From Bacteroidota bacterium (GTDB lineage Bacteria; Bacteroidota; Bacteroidia; Chitinophagales; Saprospiraceae), in NCBI GenBank assembly GCA_024277695.1, contig JAJRUR010000118.1, forward strand, positions 1 through 28,824: a DNA stretch of 28,824 nt. Reading direction: 5' to 3'. A program made the position numbers and the translations under genes. Shown piece by piece: positions 8,580-17,152 of this stretch (its first letter is position 1; every line of letters starts with the position of its first letter). The notes under the pieces are model-generated. The model ran no database searches. It saw only the letters and a program-made list of their open reading frames with translations, and was not told the DNA's origin.

Positions 8580-9680
8580 TTATTTAATTAATAAATTTTC
8601 TAAATTGAGTTCTTTTCTAATCCGGATGATATCTTCATCGTTGGGCAAGAAAGGAAAATCTCTATAGCTGTCAGTAGGTCTATAGCTCCCATAAGGTCGC
8701 GAACAGCCATCTTCTCCTCCTGAGGATGGGCAGCCATCGGTCTTGAAAGGTTTACCTTTGTCGAGATGCGTCACTACATCCTTGATTTTTTCTTCATCTA
8801 CGCGCAGTCCGGTGATAGCGCCGGCATCATTGATCTGAATAGCTTCTCTCTTGAGGTCGTGATGCTCTATGAGGTGCTTGATGAGTTGGATCCTGCGCCA
8901 TCGTGTAATCGGTGATCTCTCCCATTTACCCATACGACTATCCGGCTCCGGATTGAAGCTAAATAGATAGGGTAATATTTCTCGTTGGTATAGATGATAA
9001 AAGATGTCTATCAGATCACGATCAGTCTCCCCGAGTCCGACTACAGTATGAATATTGACTTTCCAAGGTCCAAAAATATCACGCGAGGCGTAAATAATAT
9101 CCCAGTAGTTGGACCATTTGAGTTTGCCTTTAGGTACATTGGTACGGTGCTCAAAAAATACTTTTTCGGATACAGCATCCAAGCCGATACCTATCATATC
9201 TACGCCGAGATCTTTGTACTCTTGGAGGCGTGCTCTATTGAGTATGGGAGGAGCAGCCAATATAGATAAAGGAGTATCGACATACTTGTTGATCATTTTA
9301 GTGATCTCGATGGTATCTTTGTGGGATCGACCATGGGTTACTTGTGATATACACAGTCTGGTCAATTTGTTTTTGTATTCGCCCATGCGTATGGCAAGTT
9401 TTTCCATAGATACCAAAGGCCAATCTACCCGAATAAAAGACTTGTCTTCATAATCACCCGGGCGAGTACGCGCTAGGCCACAATACCCGCAATCCGAGAG
9501 GCATCCTTCTTCGTAATTGAGCAAAATGTTGATACCGCCAAAATCAAATTCGCGAGCAAATCTGCCACTGCGCATCCTCAGGGCCATGGCACTTGCGGCG
9601 GATATTCTTACATAATCCGGACTTATTTTTAGTTCTTCGACTTCCGGTGTATCATTGATTACTGCTAATGGTACTTTCAT
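8580..9680 (-). CDS. lipS1: Lipoyl synthase-type radical SAM protein, biotin synthase-like (LipS1-type)
   Basis: This 366-aa protein has the radical SAM motif GCLSDCGYCGLARTR with C60, C64 and C67, a biotin-synthase-like order of motifs, and a GLGETD loop at 215-220. The C-terminus carries C317 and C326 followed by SRPYGSYRPTDSYRDFPF, plausibly ligands of the auxiliary Fe-S cluster that donates sulfur. LipS1 and LipS2 together insert the two sulfurs of the lipoyl group into octanoyl-lysine on a carrier protein, replacing LipA. The company of a COG1856-like radical SAM gene, two ligases and two lipoyl carriers supports this. Which of the two should be numbered 1 and which 2 is from memory and could be swapped; the pairing itself is more secure. 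Confidence 0.8.
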   Translation of the reverse strand: MKVPLAVINDTPEVEELKISPDYVRISAASAMALRMRSGRFAREFDFGGINILLNYEEGCLSDCGYCGLARTRPGDYEDKSFIRVDWPLVSMEKLAIRMGEYKNKLTRLCISQVTHGRSHKDTIEITKMINKYVDTPLSILAAPPILNRARLQEYKDLGVDMIGIGLDAVSEKVFFEHRTNVPKGKLKWSNYWDIIYASRDIFGPWKVNIHTVVGLGETDRDLIDIFYHLYQREILPYLFSFNPEPDSRMGKWERSPITRWRRIQLIKHLIEHHDLKREAIQINDAGAITGLRVDEEKIKDVVTHLDKGKPFKTDGCPSSGGEDGCSRPYGSYRPTDSYRDFPFLPNDEDIIRIRKELNLENLLIK

Positions 9681-9698
9681 ATCTTTTTTTCTTGATTC

Positions 9699-10151
9699 TT
9701 AATGGACTTTTTCCAAAGTCTGTACTTGCTTATCTGATTTTTGATTTGAGTTGGTAATTTTAGATTTTCTATCCGGACGCTTCCAAGTAAAATCACCTAT
9801 CCATTTGTTGTGGTGATAGTCTAAGCGTATCTGCTGTGGGATCAATGCTCTGCGTTTGATGACAGAAAAATCTATCAGTGTGGGACTGTTCGTTCCTATG
9901 AGATCATGAATATTACAGGCCTTGGACTGGACGGGTCTGAAATAGATGAAAAGTTTGTCGGTAATTTTTTCCACATTTCGTTCAGGTTTGTGGTCAAAAG
10001 CGACAATAATCTTTTTGACCAAACAACTGAAATATAGTTCAAGTCCGATATAGGTAGGATGGGAAGTACGATGTAGTTGCTTGACCGCACGTGCTGTGAG
10101 GTGTATGGTGACCTGTTTATTTTCTATCGATGCGTGTATGGTTTTTTTCAT
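9699..10151 (-). CDS. Unknown 150-aa protein within the lipoate assembly genes
   Basis: I do not recognise this family with confidence. The protein is basic, especially in its last 25 residues, which look disordered. It has two cysteines, C43 in LYFSCLVKK and C79 in SKACNIHD. There is no signal peptide or membrane segment. The N-terminal third (IHLTARAVKQL, then a short beta-rich stretch) faintly recalls HesB/IscA-like Fe-S carrier domains, but the usual three-cysteine pattern is missing, so I do not call it one. Its start codon overlaps the stop of the upstream ligase (ATGA, four bases), which implies translational coupling. It is followed 18 bases later by the lipS1-like gene. Position suggests a helper in carrier lipoylation. 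Confidence 0.75.
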   Translation of the reverse strand: MKKTIHASIENKQVTIHLTARAVKQLHRTSHPTYIGLELYFSCLVKKIIVAFDHKPERNVEKITDKLFIYFRPVQSKACNIHDLIGTNSPTLIDFSVIKRRALIPQQIRLDYHHNKWIGDFTWKRPDRKSKITNSNQKSDKQVQTLEKVH

Positions 10152-11290
10152 GATGACATCGATTTATAATTAGGATAGTAACATGAACCGTCATAATGAT
10201 AATCTAGAGCTGCTTTTGCCTTTCGTGCAGCCAATAAAATGGCATGCAACAAATCTTTTTCTGAAACTTCCGGTGCATCTAAAGGCTCTTGGCTATAAGC
10301 TGAGTGAATTATGGTTCGGATATGCTCAGGATCTAAGGCTGCCCATTTTAGTTTAGCTTCAATCGTGCGGAACAAATCCACTTGACCGACGAAATCTCCC
10401 GTAATTAAAACAGATTTTATGGTTTCTCCTTTTAGTCCTATATATGTACGCAACAGACCTCCGCTTGTTTTATGTAGGCTCATACCGGTCATGTCCTCTT
10501 GTGGCGAATATTGAAACAGCCAATCTGCATGACGATATCTATTATCTTCTAAGTTTTTGATCTCTTTTTTTTCTTGCTTGCTGATCGGAAGATGTTCAAA
10601 TTTTATTCCGAAATACTCGGCATATTCTTTTTGAATCAAATCTTTGACTTCTGCCATAGAAATGGCTTGGTGTATTTCTTTTTTGATGGTGGTCATCCTT
10701 TGGTTGACACTCCATATTTTTTTGCGATCGTCAAATTTTTGAATAGGAATCTTCAAAACTTTCAGCATAGCCAAAATATCAAGATCGTAGAGCAAACTGG
10801 CATGGAATTGGATGGCACCGGATACATCGATATGTACACCGAGGCCTGCTATTTTTTTTCCTTGAACTTCCAGATCGTTTTTGCTTTTGAATCCTGCTTG
10901 GATGCCGAGCTTTTTTAAAGCCCTTATCAGTGGTGTGGCAAAAAGAGAATAGAGCTCTCTTGTACTCTTAAAATCAAGCTGATCACCGGGGAGTGTCAAG
11001 CACAAACCCAATTGATCTTCACCCATGATGATCGCACCGCCACCCGTCAATCTTCTGCTGATGTCATAAGCGAGTTTGTGGCATTGTTCGATATCTATTT
11101 CGGCTTGTAGATGCTGAAATCTTCCGCAGAGTGCACTATAGTCAGCATAATTATAGAGGCGTAGATTTCCATCATATTGGTAGTCAGGATCTGTCACTAC
11201 GGACATAAGATATTCGTCTGTAGCTAGCCCATAGGCTCCGCTTACATCATACTCGTCGATATATCTCCATGTTTGTTTCACTGTTGTCAC
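10148..11290 (-). CDS. Lipoate-protein ligase family protein (second ligase)
   Basis: This 380-aa protein belongs to the LplA/BirA-like fold. It has the RRLTGGGAIIM motif at 79-89, which matches the RRxxGGGAV substrate loop, and GKKIAGLG at 144-151 with the catalytic-type lysine. The C-terminal 120 residues form an extra domain of the LplB/accessory kind, as in sLpl(AB) enzymes. Such ligases attach lipoate or octanoate to a specific lysine of a carrier protein. A GTG start at 11290 is required because the next in-frame ATG would cut into the core. It lies 11 bases after the lipS2-like gene. The other ligase of the run (19109-20140) is clearly divergent, so each may serve its own carrier. Confidence 0.85.
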   Translation of the reverse strand: MTTVKQTWRYIDEYDVSGAYGLATDEYLMSVVTDPDYQYDGNLRLYNYADYSALCGRFQHLQAEIDIEQCHKLAYDISRRLTGGGAIIMGEDQLGLCLTLPGDQLDFKSTRELYSLFATPLIRALKKLGIQAGFKSKNDLEVQGKKIAGLGVHIDVSGAIQFHASLLYDLDILAMLKVLKIPIQKFDDRKKIWSVNQRMTTIKKEIHQAISMAEVKDLIQKEYAEYFGIKFEHLPISKQEKKEIKNLEDNRYRHADWLFQYSPQEDMTGMSLHKTSGGLLRTYIGLKGETIKSVLITGDFVGQVDLFRTIEAKLKWAALDPEHIRTIIHSAYSQEPLDAPEVSEKDLLHAILLAARKAKAALDYHYDGSCYYPNYKSMSS

Positions 11291-11301
11291 ATCCTATTAA
11301 T

Positions 11302-12261
11302 TTATTCTACGCCACAAGAACAGGCATTATCATAAAAATCGGCAATTAATCCATATTTGGAAGCATACTCGATGACACCTTGTGCCGGATAAGCTATGCC
11401 ATTGAGACCGGAGCGAATAGCTGCAAAATCCACTTGTTTTTTGTAGGGTCCACCTGGTCGTGCACACCCGAGCAGTATTTTGGTATTGGGCATTTTGTGT
11501 CGAGCTCGCTTAAAAAATGCTTCGACCTCTGGTACAGGAGGAGGTGTCACCCCCCACATTTTGGTGTCTTGCATCGGAGTCAATATGACCAAGATGAGAG
11601 CGTGTGTCTTGTACTTACTGATCATGTCCAGTGCGTGGTCTTCACCAAGCATTTCACCATATTGGAGTCCTAAAATGATATGAGGACGTGTACTGAGCCC
11701 ATATTTGTCCAGCAGGTAGAGGCTTTGATCATAGTCTTCGGTGGTCAAGTCCAGATGATATACCTCCTTGATCGTCTTATTGTGACCGATTATGTCCAAA
11801 GCCACTCCGTCGATACCGGCATCTCTAAGACCTTTTGCCATTTCATCACTTACCAGACCGGTGTGCATAATGATTTTCATCCCGAGTTCCTTCTTGATGC
11901 GCTGTAGTTGGTCCAAATGCTTGAGCAAGGGTACTTGTCCGTTTTTCATAGAACCACCACTCACTAGCAAAGCTTCAGTACCTTTGGATTGAAGTGTTTT
12001 GGCCATTTCGAATAGTCCCCTTTTATAATCGAGGGGAATCATAGGCTCTAAAATTTTTTTGTCGCAGTGATCACACTCCAAAGCACAGCCTTTGCCTGTC
12101 AAACTGATCGGTAGAAAAGCATTTTTGTTTTTCGGGACAAATTCCGGTATTTCATAATGCTTTAATCCGGGTGCGAAATATTTGACGGTATTGCCGAAAT
12201 TACTTTTTAAGATATCAATTTCTGCTGTCGTAGTTATACGCTCTATGGTCGTGCTATCCAT
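11302..12261 (-). CDS. lipS2: Lipoyl synthase-type radical SAM protein, COG1856-like (LipS2-type)
   Basis: This 319-aa radical SAM protein has SLTGKGCALECDHCDKK with C59, C63 and C66, and a SAM-binding SGGS at 101-104. The layout is that of the 'uncharacterised homologue of biotin synthase' group that includes LipS2-type enzymes. Further conserved cysteines are C266 in GCARPGG and C314 and C316 near the C-terminus; these could hold an auxiliary cluster used as sulfur donor. Paired with the LipS1-type protein it should complete the dithiolane ring on the octanoylated carrier. Its start overlaps the end of the upstream lipoyl-carrier gene by 19 bases, a sign of tight coupling between the carrier and its modifying enzyme. 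The numbering of the pair is uncertain. Confidence 0.8.
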   Translation of the reverse strand: MDSTTIERITTTAEIDILKSNFGNTVKYFAPGLKHYEIPEFVPKNKNAFLPISLTGKGCALECDHCDKKILEPMIPLDYKRGLFEMAKTLQSKGTEALLVSGGSMKNGQVPLLKHLDQLQRIKKELGMKIIMHTGLVSDEMAKGLRDAGIDGVALDIIGHNKTIKEVYHLDLTTEDYDQSLYLLDKYGLSTRPHIILGLQYGEMLGEDHALDMISKYKTHALILVILTPMQDTKMWGVTPPPVPEVEAFFKRARHKMPNTKILLGCARPGGPYKKQVDFAAIRSGLNGIAYPAQGVIEYASKYGLIADFYDNACSCGVE

Positions 12262-12692
12262 CCTTTGTCTTCGTATTTTTTTATTTCAGATCGTATCCAT
12301 TGTTCTATCTGTTTTTCACCGGATAGAAGGTCGTTTTTTTCATTTTCGAAATTCGTGCTTTCTAACTCTACCAACCATCCTTTGCCGTAAGGGTCTGTAT
12401 TCATCCATCTTGGGTTGGTGAGGACTAAGTCGTTAACGACAATGATTTTTCCGGAAACCGGAAGGATAAGTTGTGCTACATGTTTTTCAGCTTCAACGGA
12501 TCCGAAGGTCTCTCCCTTGGATAATTCTTTGTCTATATTTTCGAAAAGAATGGCTACAAAAGATCCGCTTGTTTCTTGCAATAAGGGATTGAATCCTATG
12601 CGGATAAAATCACCATTGGGCTGCAGCCAAAAGTGATTTTTCGGATCGTAGTAGAGTTCGGTATCTATAAGATAGTTTCCTATTTGTTTCAT
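12243..12692 (-). CDS. GcvH-like lipoyl carrier protein, second copy (LbpA-like)
   Basis: This 149-aa protein has the lipoyl-domain fold signature, with SVEAEKHVAQLILPVSGKI around residues 65-82 and the predicted lipoyl lysine K70. The downstream VVND, NTDPYGKGWLVEL pattern matches GcvH-like proteins. No other glycine cleavage genes are present, and the gene sits between sHdrB3 and the lipoyl-synthase genes, so it is more likely a sulfur-oxidation carrier (LbpA group) than a glycine cleavage H protein. It differs from the first carrier in the region around the lysine (EAEK versus ESGKW). It may be a sulfur-intermediate carrier with a separate step, or the substrate of the second ligase. It overlaps the next gene by 19 bases. 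Confidence 0.85.
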   Translation of the reverse strand: MKQIGNYLIDTELYYDPKNHFWLQPNGDFIRIGFNPLLQETSGSFVAILFENIDKELSKGETFGSVEAEKHVAQLILPVSGKIIVVNDLVLTNPRWMNTDPYGKGWLVELESTNFENEKNDLLSGEKQIEQWIRSEIKKYEDKGWIARP

Positions 12693-12744
12693 ATCGATAG
12701 TTAATTTTATGTTTGATGCGACTATTGTGCATATAGAATTATGT

Positions 12745-14013
12745 TTATAGGTCCATAGCTTCAGCTAATAATTCTGAAATATCTTTGACCAACAATTTGC
12801 CTTCATTGCCGGTAGATTTGACGGCATCTTCAAATCGCGATACCTCATAAGGGCAGCATACTACCAAGATATCTGCTCCGGTTTCGACGGCTTCACGTAC
12901 ACGATTTTCGGATAGTCGTTCGTTGACGTGGTCGGACATAAATCCATCGAGCCACATACCGCCACCGCCACCTCCGCAGCAATAGCTCTGCTGTTTGCAT
13001 CTACCCATTTCGGTCATTTGGATGCCGGGGATGGCTTCGATGAGTTGTCGAGGGGCTTCAAATTCGCCATTGTGTCTGCCCAGATAACAAGGGTCATGAA
13101 AAGTCACTTTGTAATCCAAAGATTTTTTGAATTGCATTTTTTCGATCATAGGTGCGAGATAAGTCGTATAATGTATCACTTTGGATTTGCTTCCCAATTT
13201 TGGATATTCGTGTTTCATAGCGTTGAGCGCATGGGGGTCCATTGTCATGACGGTTTTTGCTTTGTACTTACGGAACAGTCCAATATTATGTTCTGCAAAC
13301 TCTTCAAAGAGTCCGGTTTCGCCGGCGAGACGTTGAGAGTCACAAGAGCATTTTTCTTCGGTACCGAGTATGCCATAATCTATGTCCAGTGTATTGAGTA
13401 TTTTGGCAAGAGCTTCTGCAGCATCTTTTCCTCGATTGTGATAAGCGGGGTAGCACTCTACAAACCATAGGATGTCCACCGGACGTTTTATTTCTTTCAT
13501 AATAGGCACATCAACTCCACGCTCTTTGACCCAATCGGCGCGTTTTCGTTGGGACTCCCCCATTGGATTGCCATATTCAAAAGTTTTTTCGAAGACTTCT
13601 TGAAGCTCGTCGGGGACATTACCTTCTAAGACGGATTCTTCGCGGATAGCGGGCATGATTTTGATCATATCCACTTCTTTGGGACAAACTCTTAGACAGT
13701 TCATGCAAGTGGTACATTTCCAAAGATCGTCATTTGTAAACAAGTCGATGCCTTGTTGTAATTTTCGAAATATTTTTCGTGGTCCGTATTCTCCTCCTGC
13801 TTGATTAACAGGACATACCGGAATACATTGTGTACATTGGTAGCACCAACCCATAGACTCTGCACCTTCGATGGATGTCACTTTGTCCATCGCATCCGTA
13901 TCGTAATCAAATATGACGCGTTGTTCAAACATTCGGTTCCATTGTGGTCCCAAATCTATTCCTTCGACATTGACATTGTCAAATTCAATTATTTGCTTTT
14001 TATCTAAAGGCAT
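12745..14013 (-). CDS. shdrB3: Fused HdrC/HdrB-like Fe-S subunit (sHdrB3)
   Basis: This 422-aa protein has two [4Fe-4S] motifs (C57, C60, C63, C67 and C100, C103, C106, C110) followed by two CCG domains. The first CCG domain keeps C187, C222 and C224 (EKCSC). The second keeps C309 (HDPC), C339, C345-C346 and C386-C387. This is the HdrC plus HdrB layout in one chain, as in HdrD. From memory, type II sHdr loci carry such a B3 protein in place of separate C2 and B2. It lacks the cytochrome part of the etfD gene at 4688-6766 but is clearly paralogous to its soluble half. It is cytoplasmic and probably part of the sHdr core or its link to EtfAB. Confidence 0.88.
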   Translation of the reverse strand: MPLDKKQIIEFDNVNVEGIDLGPQWNRMFEQRVIFDYDTDAMDKVTSIEGAESMGWCYQCTQCIPVCPVNQAGGEYGPRKIFRKLQQGIDLFTNDDLWKCTTCMNCLRVCPKEVDMIKIMPAIREESVLEGNVPDELQEVFEKTFEYGNPMGESQRKRADWVKERGVDVPIMKEIKRPVDILWFVECYPAYHNRGKDAAEALAKILNTLDIDYGILGTEEKCSCDSQRLAGETGLFEEFAEHNIGLFRKYKAKTVMTMDPHALNAMKHEYPKLGSKSKVIHYTTYLAPMIEKMQFKKSLDYKVTFHDPCYLGRHNGEFEAPRQLIEAIPGIQMTEMGRCKQQSYCCGGGGGGMWLDGFMSDHVNERLSENRVREAVETGADILVVCCPYEVSRFEDAVKSTGNEGKLLVKDISELLAEAMDL

Positions 14014-14038
14014 ATTTTAAATTATTTTAAATTTTTTT

Positions 14039-14806
14039 TTAATTCGTTGATATGTTCATATTTTGAACAAAGTCCATTTCTGATATTCGATATAGTCCAA
14101 GTATTCTTCTAGAGAATTCTACTACTCCGGGCATTACATTATTAAACTCTTTTGTCATGCGCATTTTGAGTATAGTATATGCATAGATTACATACACACA
14201 ACTCAGAAAAACATTGGTTCCAAAAAGGCGATCACTGATAAATCGGTATCCGCCGGTTTCGGACATAGCGTGGACGAATGCTACTGCGCGACCGACTTTG
14301 AGGTAGATCTCTCCAAGGCTGTCTCCTTTCAAATCAAAATCTTCAGTTATGACGAGTGGGAGTGCACCTGTTTTGTTTTTGGGGTTCCACATCCACCGAG
14401 TCCAGAGCCAGTAAGTATCCGGCATGGTAAAATGCAAAAGTTCTGAAGCTAAATCTGCACGTTGGTATTTGTCCTTTAGTTTGACTTGGTTACAGAATTT
14501 TTGAAATCGGATTTCGATCATTTTCTTTCCATAAAGCAATTCGGATATTGCATTTTTTAATTCTACCAATCCTACTGTATTCATTATATCCGCAGCTTTT
14601 CTCTTGATAGAAAAAACAAATTTTAATATGCTCAAAATTTCATTTTCCGTAGCATTTGGAAGGTAATCTATATTTAATATTTTTTGGAAATATGCACTTT
14701 TGAGTTCCATGTCATCTGCCATTTGGACGAGGTATTTTTCATCTACCTTATCCAAGGTTTCTGCCATAAATTCTTTTACTGTTTCTAGGTCGATGAGTTG
14801 ACTCAT
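14039..14806 (-). CDS. Conserved protein of the sHdr core (Hyp subunit)
   Basis: This 255-aa protein has no cofactor motif that I can see. It is largely helical, with an acidic N-terminus and a tryptophan-rich stretch near residue 130 (YWLWTRWMW). A moderately hydrophobic segment (VFLSCVYVIYAYTIL, around 200-214) is probably buried rather than membrane-spanning. sHdr loci have a conserved protein of unknown function between shdrA and the C2/B2 or B3 genes; length and position here agree with that. It sits 28 bases after shdrA and 25 bases before shdrB3. The call rests mainly on context. Confidence 0.8.
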   Translation of the reverse strand: MSQLIDLETVKEFMAETLDKVDEKYLVQMADDMELKSAYFQKILNIDYLPNATENEILSILKFVFSIKRKAADIMNTVGLVELKNAISELLYGKKMIEIRFQKFCNQVKLKDKYQRADLASELLHFTMPDTYWLWTRWMWNPKNKTGALPLVITEDFDLKGDSLGEIYLKVGRAVAFVHAMSETGGYRFISDRLFGTNVFLSCVYVIYAYTILKMRMTKEFNNVMPGVVEFSRRILGLYRISEMDFVQNMNISTN

Positions 14807-14835
14807 AGCACAAATTTTTTTTTAAAAAAAAATAA

Positions 14836-15894
14836 TTAAGCCGGGACTGCTAAAGCTCGGATAGCAGAAAGGGCTTTCATAGCTGCCAGTCCACCTGCAG
14901 AAACAGAATCTTCGAGATCGGCAGGTCCTGTTGTAGCACCAGCGGCATAGACTCCGGGGACATTTGTGCTGACTGTATCGAGGCAACCACCGGTAGTTTC
15001 TATAAATCCGTATTTGTTTTTTTGGAGACCAAAAATATCTGCCATTTGGGTAGTGCCGTCTGAGGGTTCCATCCCTACTGCCAAAATAACGACATCCATC
15101 TCGACTTCCATCGGACGGCGCAAGGTAGTGTCTTCGCCTTTGACGAGCACTTTATCTCCTTTCTTGACTATTTCGGTGGCCATACCTTTGATATAATTTA
15201 CATTATATTTTTCTTGTGCCGGCCAGTAGATTTCATTTTCCCAATATCCGTACATCCTCATGTCGATGTAAAAGATATATACTTTGCAGTCGGGCAAAAG
15301 TTTTTTGATTTCGATAGACTGTTTTGAAGAAATGCCACAGCATACTTTTGAACAATATTCGTTACCTAATCGACGATCTCTGGATCCGACGCACTGAATA
15401 AAACAGACGCGTTTGGGTTTTTCGCCATTGGATGGTCGTACGAATTTGTGTTCGCTCAGCATTTTTTCGGCATCGGTCAGAGTGATGACATCATCGAGTT
15501 CATAGTAAGAATATTTTTGTGTCTCCCTGCCCGGATCAAAATGTTTAAAGCCTGTAGCGACAATGACTGCACCGACATGGAATTCTACTTCTTTGCCCAT
15601 TTCGATGGCTTTGACCTTAAAGTCACCTAGTTGGCCACTCGATCCTGTGACTAAGGTGTTGTAGTGAATTTCTACTAATGGATTGTTTTTGATAGGATCC
15701 ATCAGATCGCCTAAGGCTTCTTGTGTGTCTCTTAGATCCGGTGTCAATGCAGCATATTTTTCTTCGTCCGGAGTACCTCCGAGTCGATCTCGCTTTTCGA
15801 CTAGAATAGCCTTGTAACCAAGTCCGGCTATTCCTTTGGCTGCTTCGATGCCTGCAGGTCCTCCACCAATGATTAGTACACTTTCGTTTGCCAT
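14836..15894 (-). CDS. shdrA: sHdrA, FAD and Fe-S subunit of the sulfur-oxidising Hdr-like complex
   Basis: This 352-aa flavoprotein has a Rossmann FAD motif IIGGGPAGIEAA at residues 8-19. An Fe-S motif follows: C168 in FIQCVGSRD and C181, C185, C186 in YCSKVCCGISS. A C-terminal FAD motif (VPGVYAAGATTGP, 312-324) completes the fold. It is much shorter than methanogen HdrA and lacks the extra ferredoxin domains, which fits the compact sHdrA of sulfur oxidisers. Those sHdrA proteins bind FAD and one [4Fe-4S] cluster. It lies between shdrB1 and the Hyp gene, the standard order. A stand-alone HdrA-type oxidoreductase of sulfate reducers is an alternative, but the linked lbpA, tusA and dsrE genes favour sulfur oxidation. 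Confidence 0.92.
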   Translation of the reverse strand: MANESVLIIGGGPAGIEAAKGIAGLGYKAILVEKRDRLGGTPDEEKYAALTPDLRDTQEALGDLMDPIKNNPLVEIHYNTLVTGSSGQLGDFKVKAIEMGKEVEFHVGAVIVATGFKHFDPGRETQKYSYYELDDVITLTDAEKMLSEHKFVRPSNGEKPKRVCFIQCVGSRDRRLGNEYCSKVCCGISSKQSIEIKKLLPDCKVYIFYIDMRMYGYWENEIYWPAQEKYNVNYIKGMATEIVKKGDKVLVKGEDTTLRRPMEVEMDVVILAVGMEPSDGTTQMADIFGLQKNKYGFIETTGGCLDTVSTNVPGVYAAGATTGPADLEDSVSAGGLAAMKALSAIRALAVPA

Positions 15895-15937
15895 GTTTTA
15901 GATTTTTTCAGTTAATTATTTTATTAAAATGTTATTT

Positions 15938-17125
15938 TTATTTTTCAGCATCTTCCCAAGTCATGTATTCTTTTTTGCCTGACTTGATGAGTTCGCATTC
16001 GGCTTCAAACTCTGCCCAAGATTTATCGACATCGATACCAATTTTTCTCAAGAAGGGTTTATTGTCCGTATTGTGCCAGTGCAATTGCAATACTTTATAT
16101 GGATGTGCTCCCATAGCGAGCGCTGCGACTTGCGAATCTGCCATCACGGGGAGTCCTACTTTTTTGTTATGTGCTTTTCCGACTACCTGAGATTGGTCTA
16201 GAGTTGTTACGCATCCGGTATCATGTGTGACTGTGATATCCGGATTGGCTTCTTCTTTCATCACTTCGATTTTTCGCTGGACGGAAAAGGATCTGGAAAA
16301 ATCTCTGGATACGAGGATATGTCTGAAACCGAAGCCACAACAATCGAACCAAGTCGAATAGTCAGCTACATTAATACCCAAAGCTTTTAAAGTAGAAGTG
16401 ATAATAGCAGATCGCTGAGCGCCATATATTTCACTATCATAAATAGCATCTTCTTCAATGAGTTTATGATAGTGGCAAGCCGGATGGACGGTTGCTGTAA
16501 TGTTGGACATATCGATGACTTGTCGTTCGGCGATTCTGTCTTTCATTGCGAGTACCCATTCGCTATAGTGGACTACTTCTTCGGGTACGACAAGTTTTTT
16601 TCCGAGTCTCTTCATGATGTCACGTACTTTTCTACGCAATTCCGGCTGATGGACTAGAGCGTGACGGACTTCTTTGTAATGACCGAAGCTAGTACCGCAG
16701 TGTATCAAGGGGAAGTAGCCTACTTCGTGTGCTGCGGCGAAATTTCGGATAGCTACGGCAGCTTGTGCTTCCGGATTGGAAGTAGCCGAGGCATAATAGT
16801 TCCAGGCGGTACAAGAAGTTTGGTCTGTTGGATCAAAGTAGTCCAATCCGAAAGCCCGATTGAGCCAAAAAATAGATGTCGAATATCCCGGGATGTGTCC
16901 ACATTGGCCACAGGATTTGTGGTGCCAAGTTTTTTCGACAGGAATTTTTTTGATTCTTCCATATTTGGTTTTAACCTCCATATAGGGTTCTGGCACTCTG
17001 ATGACTTCGAGTTCTCCTTCTTTTTCGAGTTGGAAGAGTTCTTCTTTTAGATCATGTGTTGGAGCCTTATCCGGATCAATTTTAAAAATTCGCTCACTTG
17101 CTTTAGTAACCGGTAGATGTATCAT
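15938..17125 (-). CDS. shdrB1: sHdrB1, CCG-domain Fe-S subunit
   Basis: This 395-aa protein is of the HdrB type. Cysteine positions are C72 and C75 in SCGQCG, C105 in TSCTAWNY, C143 in IHCGTSFG, then C217 in HPACHYHK, C262-C263 in FDCCGFGFRH and C305 in HDTGCVTTLDQ. The last three groups form the second CCG domain, the site of a non-cubane [4Fe-4S] cluster in HdrB. The first CCG half is less regular. The B1 form is set apart from B3 by this spacing and by its lack of ferredoxin motifs. It is encoded 27 bases after shdrC1 and acts in the cytoplasmic sHdr complex, where its cluster is a likely site of disulfide or persulfide chemistry. Confidence 0.9.
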   Translation of the reverse strand: MIHLPVTKASERIFKIDPDKAPTHDLKEELFQLEKEGELEVIRVPEPYMEVKTKYGRIKKIPVEKTWHHKSCGQCGHIPGYSTSIFWLNRAFGLDYFDPTDQTSCTAWNYYASATSNPEAQAAVAIRNFAAAHEVGYFPLIHCGTSFGHYKEVRHALVHQPELRRKVRDIMKRLGKKLVVPEEVVHYSEWVLAMKDRIAERQVIDMSNITATVHPACHYHKLIEEDAIYDSEIYGAQRSAIITSTLKALGINVADYSTWFDCCGFGFRHILVSRDFSRSFSVQRKIEVMKEEANPDITVTHDTGCVTTLDQSQVVGKAHNKKVGLPVMADSQVAALAMGAHPYKVLQLHWHNTDNKPFLRKIGIDVDKSWAEFEAECELIKSGKKEYMTWEDAEK

Positions 17126-17152
17126 AATTATAAAGTTTTTAATGCATATTTT

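Noticed and set aside
12928..13470. 180-codon plus-strand reading frame
   Set aside because: It is antisense to shdrB3, which has all its cysteine motifs; the opposite frame is a shadow.
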